A stretch of 64,000 nucleotides of DNA from Puffinus mauretanicus (Eukaryota; Chordata; Aves; Procellariiformes; Procellariidae). Each line of letters starts with the position of its first letter. Positions within the stretch are counted from its first letter, which is position 1. Below the pieces are notes generated by a model. It was not told the DNA's origin, made no database searches, and was given only the letters and a program-made list of their open reading frames with translations. The stretch lies in contig JAJKFH010001810.1 of NCBI GenBank assembly GCA_023333565.1, positions 1,178,001 through 1,242,000 of the forward strand, written 5' to 3'. Position numbers and translations under genes: made by a program. Positions 57,048 to 64,000 of the stretch are shown one piece after another.

Positions 57048-60000
57048 CGCATATATTCATTATATATTATATCATACATAATATTTTTCTTTAAACATAA
57101 ATAAGAATAACCAAAAACTGTAAGGTAAAAATCTCAGATCCATTCAGCTGGTGTTAAAATCCCTGTTGAGTTCGGCGTGCCAGGATTTCACAATCAGCCT
57201 TGCTGAGCCTCAGAAATATGTTCCTTTCTGGCAATGTCATCTGAAGATGCAGTTTAGCCTGGTGTCACTTCGAGTGCTCCCTGCGTGCCGCTAACAGGCA
57301 CTGGCAGCGTGCTTGCAGGATGCGGTCCCTTCTGCCTTCGCACCTAGACAAGTGCTGCCAGTGTTTTGTGTAGTACGCTGAACACATAGTATGAAAGAAA
57401 ACCCTTCAAATAATAGATCTCTCAAAATTTTTCCCCTGTGTAATATTGTTTGTCCTTCAAAACCTTCAATACCTGCTGCGTGTTAGTGCTTCCTGGAGTC
57501 TAACGTTACTCTTCTGTGCAAAGGGCTTCGAAGGTGTAAAAACTGACGGATGTTTGATAAGTAGGTTGGTACCTTTAATACAGGAGATATGCCAGCAGCA
57601 GGAAGGATGTAAGAATGCCTTAATGAAATTTGGAAAATCCAACTATATTTTATTGAGGGAAAAATAACAAAGATTTTGCTCTATTTTAACTTGGTTGTAA
57701 GTCACCAGTCACTTACCAAAAGGCCAACCAGGACAAACCCAAGAAACCCCCCTTCAAACACATAAAGGAATTTCTCTTTTAATTTCTTTTTTTTGTGTTC
57801 ATACCGAAGAAATAAAAATCCGTGAGCAGAATATTGCAACTTACAGCTCCTGTTTTTTCAAAATCACATTTAATTTTCTTGTTGGTCATGTTACTCACTA
57901 TGACACTTGCAGTTCTTTCAACTGTTATGCATCTTTTTTCATCCTCTCTCTAAAAGAGAGTTTGTTTCTTGTTCCATGGCAAAATTAGGCAGTCACTTCT
58001 GAAAAACATAAACAATGCAATCAAAAAGAAAAAACTTCAGCTCTTTCAAAAACCTGTGTTGGTACCCGTGGAAAGTTGTGCAGCACAGATGACTGTAAAA
58101 TAGTAAGGTTGGGAGAGAGATAATACAAAAAGAAAGATTTGTTAAACCAGAAGTGCTGCAGGATAATGAAAAAAAAAAAGATTTAAGACTATTTTGGGAG
58201 AAAAATCCTTTAAATCTTAATCCCAGTGTAGAGATGTAAATAGGAAGGCAGACTGTTTGCTGATGTATTGCTCTACCTCATTAATTATATATATAAAATC
58301 TTAAAAGACTTTATATTCTTGCTAGTGCAAGGCACTGCATCTAATTTAAAATGCAATACTTTATCAGGACCTCCTCCCACCCAGAGTTCAGGGTGGTAGG
58401 TAGGTTAGGCTGTGTAATCTCTCATTCAGGTGTGGATACTCTGTGGTATATGGGAGATTGTTGGGTCTGAACAATAAACACAACAGTTTTGCTGTTTGAA
58501 TCTTGACCTCTTTGAATTCGGAAATAGATGTGTAAATCTGCCGTTCTTCATTGTAACGCTGCTTGGACAGTGCAGAAGAGCCTTTGGACAAAAGCAGCAA
58601 GGGCTGGCTAGACTGCTACACCACTGGAAAGCTTTTCAGCTTGAATAGGTGGCAGGCTTTAACAAAGGTCAGCAAGGATATACGTGGGTTTATAGATCCC
58701 CTTTGTTGGCAGATGTTACCTGATAACCCTTGTTATCAGCACCAGCTCAAGAGGATGTGCAGGTTGTTGCTGACCAAATTGCCGAAGCACTGAGAAAGGG
58801 CAAAATACAATTGTCCTGACAAAGCAGATCCAGTCCAGCAAACCTCAGGTTAAAGCCAGTTACTCTTACAGACGAATATTTCATCATATGGTATCCAGGT
58901 AGTTTGTTGTACAGTGACTTCTTTATAGATTTTGCAGTATTCTTTAATACCAGGTATGTCAGCTTTGCTTTTTCACAGCTGTGTTTCCGAGTACATACAT
59001 AAACCCCGGTTTAAACATATGTGGACAATATAAAATATCAAAATAACGAGCTGAACTAAGCTACAGGAAAAGCGAAAGTCCTCTGTAAAAAGCCACATTG
59101 TGAATTTGTCTTTATTTCTGTGGTCACAGCAGTTCAAATAATAAAGTAGTTCAAATCCTCCAAACTGTATTATTAAAAGTTTTTATGGCCGTGCTCAGAC
59201 AATTTATACTGAAAATAACTGATGAAAAAATTTACTGAGCAAGACAGAACACAGTAACTGTGATAAGCCAATTTCATGTCCTTGCTAATTAAGAAATGCA
59301 GCAAGAAAATATTTCACTTATTTTTCTGTAGTAACAAGGATAAGATAATTAATTTTTAAAACAGAAAAAATTCTTAAGTAAATGACAGCAAAACAATTCA
59401 CTTTCTTTACCGCTCAGAAGTACTTTGTTATTAAAAAAATAACGGTTTCTTTAAAAGTAAAACAAATTGTTAAATGAATTCATAGTTACGTTGCCACAAT
59501 CATGGTATCCAGAATATGTTTGGAATATGTAATCTGATAATAAAACAATTATCGTATCTCTTTGCAAAGGCAAAAAGAGTTGGTAATAATAAATAAATAA
59601 TCAATAGAACTGGAATACTTAGAAAAGCAGTAGAAAAATACAAACTAAAAATAATACCATTTTCTCGGTGTTTTTTCGTATTTTTTTAAGGAAAGAATGA
59701 GTTACAGTATCTTTTACTAGGTCCATTTCTGAAATACTTATGCACTTCATACACTTTACATAGTTTTAAATCAGCTACCCCAAACCCACCCCAAAATGGC
59801 ATTTTTCATAGGCAAGTGAAGACCTTTGCATCACCTGCATCAGATAGCAAACCAAACAAAATTAGATCAAATAAGGAAGAGAACGGTTAATAGTCTGAAT
59901 AAAATTAACTCAGTACTGATTACCTCTCTCAAAAAGAGTGTAACTAAACAAAGAGAGGTTTCATAGAAAAGCAATGTAAATGATCAGGGGCTTTTAGGAA

Positions 60001-61540
60001 GAAATTCACATATAAAAGAAGTATGAAAAAGGCTGAGATTGAATTTTTTGAAAGGGAATTAATAATAAATGTATGTTGATATTGAAGACCTAATAATGTG
60101 AAAAATTAGGTATTGATCTTCAGAATATTTAATCATAATTAATTTCAACTCTTTTAAAAGGCTGTGAAGATGTACACCTCAAGGCTTATACTAATCTCTA
60201 CTGTTAGATATTGATCAAATGTAGAGAGTAGATTAGCACACATACGTATGTTATGGGATTCTTGCACCTTTTCATGAACCATCTGTTACTGTTAGGAACA
60301 AGATACAGAGCCAACCAGAACTTTGTGCAGAAACAGCCTTGAATTTCCTTCTGTTTTTAATAGGCTCAGATCAATCAGTGGCTCACTGCTGTGTCCAAAC
60401 CGAAACTATCAATCTGTGAGCAGTTTTCAGTATCTACGGTTTTGCATCCCCTGTTCATAAAAATAAATCTGCTCGGTTGGAAAATTTTAGTTTCAGTCTT
60501 CCTGGTTCATCTCCAAGGAATTCATCTGGCTGTCCTGGAGCCTTACAATTCCAAAGGATCCCATTAGAAAGGAGCTGATTTTTTTTTGTTTAGTAACTCA
60601 ATACAATCCACTTGAAATGCAGCAACGGCCATAAGTATTTTGAAGACTATTACTTTTCATGTTATGGGTATTTTGTTTTTAACTTGCATTGTAAAATGCC
60701 TCATGTGCTTTGTATATAGTAGGAAATAATATTAGTGTATTGTTGTTCTCTAGAAAAGAAAAAAGGAAAAACGAAACTCTCAACTTTTTTATTTTGAAGT
60801 TGCCATTTCACCCTTGCTCACATGCTGGGGACTAGATTGCAAAAGCAGGTAAAGAGTTAAGGTCTATCTATCGTCTACTTGACAAGCCTGGACAGAAAAC
60901 TGACTTTTGAGGCTCCCTACTCTTGGAGGCTTATAGCTCATTCGATCACACCTACCTAAGTTATTTCTGAAGTGCATTAGCTCCCCACTATGTCAATGGA
61001 AACAGAGGGGGGCAATTCCAGATGGAAATTCAGCTCTTACAGATTTGCGTGATGAAGTTGCCTGTTTCTTTTGTTGACTTAGAAGCAGTTTACGGTAATT
61101 AGGGTGTGATTAGGTTCACCTAATTTTAGATATCTGCAGGCATTTGTAGAGTGTGGTTAGCGTGGCATATACTAAACAGCTGCTTTAGGATGAGATGAAT
61201 CATGTCTAAAAATGCTCATTTTTCCCCATTTACTGTAAGGGAAGTCTGTGTAACTACCTCATAAGTAAATGTCTCAGTTTTCTGTGTAGGAGAACAATTA
61301 GGCCAACAGCAATTCTGTGATGAGGGATTTATCTAAATTCCTTTCATAAGGGCTGCTCCACTTGGCCTAAACAATTAAGATCTTTCTTAAAAAGAAAGAA
61401 CATTAATGAATGTTAACATAAAGAAGAAGAAGAATGTGGTTGAAATGCTGAATGAAAAGGTACAACAAGGACTGGAAGCCAGAGCTACCATCATAGATAA
61501 ATGCCCTAAAACGAAGCCTTGTGCTGAATCTGTCTTTTTC
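57048..61540. other. Unique AT-rich non-coding DNA
   Basis: About 4.5 kb with no recognised gene or transposon. It includes a perfect 8-bp hairpin (58720-58739) and long AT-rich tracts around 59300-60140 without simple periodicity. Short open frames near 57446-57667 and 58563-58793 are not recognised. Confidence 0.55.
58720..58739. repeat. Perfect 8-bp inverted repeat, 4-base loop
   Basis: CTGATAAC at 58720-58727, CCTT loop, GTTATCAG at 58732-58739. The arms each contain a TTATC/GATAA box, so this could be a pair of inverted GATA-factor sites; that reading is inference from the motif. Confidence 0.85.
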
Positions 61541-62129
61541 TGTGGTGGATTGACCATGGCTGGACACCGGGTGCCACCAAGCTGCTCTATCACTCCCCTC
61601 CTCAGCAGACAGGGAGGGGAGAGAATAAGATGGAAAAAAAAAACTCGTGGGTCAAGATAAAGGCAGTTTAGTAAAGCAAAAGCAAAGGCTGCACGTGGAA
61701 GCAAAGGAAAACAAAAGATTTATTCTCTACTTCCCATCAGCAGGCGATGTCCAGCCACTTCCCGGGAAGCAGGGCTTCAGTTCGCGTAGCAGTTGCTCCA
61801 GAAGACAAACATCGTAAATAATGAATGCCCCCCTTCCTCCTCCTTTCTCTCAGCTTTTATTGCTGAGCGGACCTCATATGGTATGGAATATCCCTTTGGT
61901 CGGTTTGGGTCAGCTGTCCTGGCTATGTCCCTTCCCAAGCTCTTGCCCACCCCCGGCCTACTGGTGATGGGGGGAAATGGAGAGACAACCTTGATGCTGT
62001 GGGAGGACTGCTCAGCAGTAGCCAAAACACTGGTGTGTTTTCCACACCTTTCTAGCTGCCAATACAGAGCACAGCACTATGAGGGCTGCTATGGGGAAAA
62101 TGAACACCATCCCAGCCAGACCCAATACA
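61541..62129 (-). mobile_element. Solo LTR of an avian endogenous retrovirus, subfamily B (-)
   Basis: On the minus strand it starts TGTATTGGGTCTGGCTGGG at 62129 and ends CAATCCACCACA at 61541, 589 bp. It matches the LTR at 49819-50404 through most of its length: the ACTGCTGAGCAGT block, GGGATATTCCATACC, TATA-like AATAAAAGCTG, CTTCTGGAGCAACTGCTACGCG, AATAAA upstream of TTTGTTTTCCTTTGC, and a C/T-rich U5. Flanking five-mers TTTTC (61536-61540) and TTTAC (62130-62134) agree at four of five positions, probably a slightly decayed duplication. No internal retroviral sequence adjoins. Confidence 0.9.
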
Positions 62130-64000
62130 TTTACCCAGCAAATATGTATGCAAAATGGAAAGCGGGAACAATTTAAAGTTGCCTGCAGCCCCTCCTAGAA
62201 TACCCTACGGGCTTGTGCTTGCATACCATGTTAGTTGGGTCGAACCTGGATGTGTTTGAATCACCTTCTGCAGAAGAGGGATTTGAGGTCTCCTAACACA
62301 TTTCTGAGCACATTTCTTAAAAGCTGAAAGGCAGAGAAGTACCACTGGAACAACAATCACTATTTTCTCCAGCCATGTTTTGAAGGAGAGTATTCATTTC
62401 TGCATGGCCTCTGAAAGACAGGGCTCGTGCACGTAACTGCAAAGGGTGGACCAGGTGCCGCCGTGCCTGGACGAGGTTCCTGTACATTGCAGAGAACAGG
62501 TTGGAGTTTGAGGCTGGGGTTTCCTATTCCTTGCCGTGTGTAATTTCACGTTTAGCATATCTGTTGCAAATCCCTTTTTTTTGTGGCATCCAACTCTTCT
62601 CAGCATTGTCCATATCATCAGCCTCACTCGGTACTGTGGATTCTAAGTGGGAAAAGGGAAAAATCTGTGTGTTCCTTCGTTCTGGTACTGCTGAATCATG
62701 CTGAGCTTTTCCAGCCTCATTTCTATATGACTAGACCTCTTGAACCACAGAGGACATACCTTCTGTCAGCTTGGGGAAGCATTTCAATCTCAGCTGAAAG
62801 TCTGAAGGTTATTAAAATAAATGGAAATAGAATATACATATGTGCAAATTACTTTTTCAAGGAGCAAAATACAGCCCAGCATCTGCTCCTTCCTTATATT
62901 CTTTCCATTACTTAGTATGCTGTGTGAGATCTGGTTCATCTCTCAGGGGTATAGTCTACTCTCAAAGTAAATGAAAGAGGACACTATATCCTATAGGATA
63001 ATGCTGATGCCGTATCTTAAAAAAAAAAAAACAACAAAATAAACCCAGGCACTTCCAAGGCACCTTGACCAAACAATAGCATAATTTTACTGGGTTCAAT
63101 CTAGAATATGCTTGATAGTAAGACCTTACAATTATGTAAAATTTTTCATTTTGAACAATCCATGTGTGCTCTGTAAACAAGCGATGAGTTCATGTGCCAC
63201 CTGAGAACAAGCAGCCGATGAGCAGTGATTGACACTACACTGTAGAACAGGGAATGAATAGGAATCACCTAACCAAAACCAGAATTGGGCCAGACACTGG
63301 AAGTAATTCCTTACTTATTACTTCTTGCTGATTTTTGACCTTTATTTAATCTGAATGAATGGACTAATGAAGTAGCACATCAGTTTTAAATGCTGTCACT
63401 GTTCTTTTTTATTAGCCAGTTTGCCAGGGGAATGAGTGTGCTCTCATAAGCAGACATTACTGTTGACTTTTTAATGTTACTATTTATCATAATAAAAATG
63501 TGCATGCTATTGTCACACAGGTGTTAAATTAGATGCTTTCATTTATGGGTGGAATGAACCAAACAACAGTAAGGGAACCCAGGTAGGACCAAGGGTAACA
63601 CTGAAGATGAAGCTAGAACTTTCAGATTCATCAGTAATTGAATAATGTAATTTTTAAGCTTTTTTTTTTTTTTTTTTAATTAACAGGCTTCTTTTGGGTT
63701 AAAAATGCAGAATTATCCTACTATTTTTTAAATTTCTTTTCAGAAGGAATTGCAACCTATCATGCTTCAGCGTGTGAAGTATGCAATTACCAATTGGTAT
63801 GCAACTATGCAATTTAGGCAGACATAAAGTCAGGTAATCTCATAATATCTGTGCTGTCTTTATTGCACTTTTCTTTGAAGCATCTAGATTACCTACAGCC
63901 AGGAGTTCATTGGACTAAATGGACCCCAAAAGCAACCCCATTTACTGATATCTGAAAGGAATTCTAAATTATTTTTTTATTTTTGTTGAATATGAGCTGC
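62130..64000. other. Unique non-coding DNA to the window end
   Basis: No recognised gene or repeat. A-rich and T-rich runs occur at about 63019-63030 and 63661-63677. Open frames near 62394-62915 on both strands are short and unrecognised. Confidence 0.55.

Noticed and set aside
61777..62176. Plus- and minus-strand frames of 82 and 127 codons
   Set aside because: Both fall within or across the solo LTR at 61541-62129.
1..64000. CRISPR array, prokaryotic operons, phage or plasmid content
   Set aside because: Base composition, CR1 and ERV content mark vertebrate nuclear DNA. No spaced direct repeats of CRISPR type were seen; the 28-bp units at 4328-4472 are directly adjacent, with no spacers.
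1..64000. tRNA, U6, 7SK or known microRNA genes
   Set aside because: Looking for familiar core sequences and tRNA box A/box B patterns gave nothing convincing; a covariance-model search was not possible here.

Overview
The window is nuclear DNA from a bird, to judge by its repeats. It is AT-rich and gene-poor. Its recognisable content is CR1 LINE copies (reverse-transcriptase reading frames, 3' ends built on the avian ATTCTATGATTCTATGAT motif) and endogenous-retrovirus LTRs of the TGTCCTGGTTT...TTAAACCACRACA type common in bird genomes. I found no intact protein-coding gene, no convincing exon chain, no tRNA/rRNA/snRNA, no CRISPR array and no prokaryotic operon. Open frames outside the repeats are short, often begin at non-ATG codons and match no family I recognise. 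The window reads as intergenic DNA or the inside of very long introns; sequence alone does not say which.

Layout. 1-2585: unique DNA with one CpG-denser patch (about 1910-2180). 2586-5571: a repeat cluster made of a short minus-strand CR1 tail, a plus-strand CR1 with RT-domain coding remnants, and a 969-bp retroviral element (3685-4653) inserted into that CR1 with a perfect 6-bp target-site duplication. 5572-7803: unique. 7804-8228: solo LTR (+), followed by an AT/AC microsatellite. 8273-33377: about 25 kb of mostly unique DNA with a few old repeat scraps (L2/MIR-like about 18388-18530, CR1 20302-20452, very old CR1 about 30650-30880). 33378-34535: an older CR1 (-), then an internally deleted provirus (-) with a 5-bp target-site duplication. 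34536-49818: about 15 kb with almost no recognisable repeats. 49819-50404: solo LTR (+). 51925-52467: MIR-like remnant and an old CR1 (-). 53601-53680: ATT microsatellite. 54796-57047: about 2 kb of CR1 ORF2 on the minus strand with a second CR1 nested inside. 57048-61540: AT-rich unique DNA. 61541-62129: solo LTR (-). 62130-64000: unique.

The best-supported observations are about transposon history: a retrovirus-in-CR1 nest with exact duplication, a 28-bp minisatellite inside that retroviral element, a provirus collapsed to one LTR plus leader with its duplication intact, a CR1-in-CR1 nest, and four LTRs forming two subfamilies. I see no evidence for a novel multi-gene system here.
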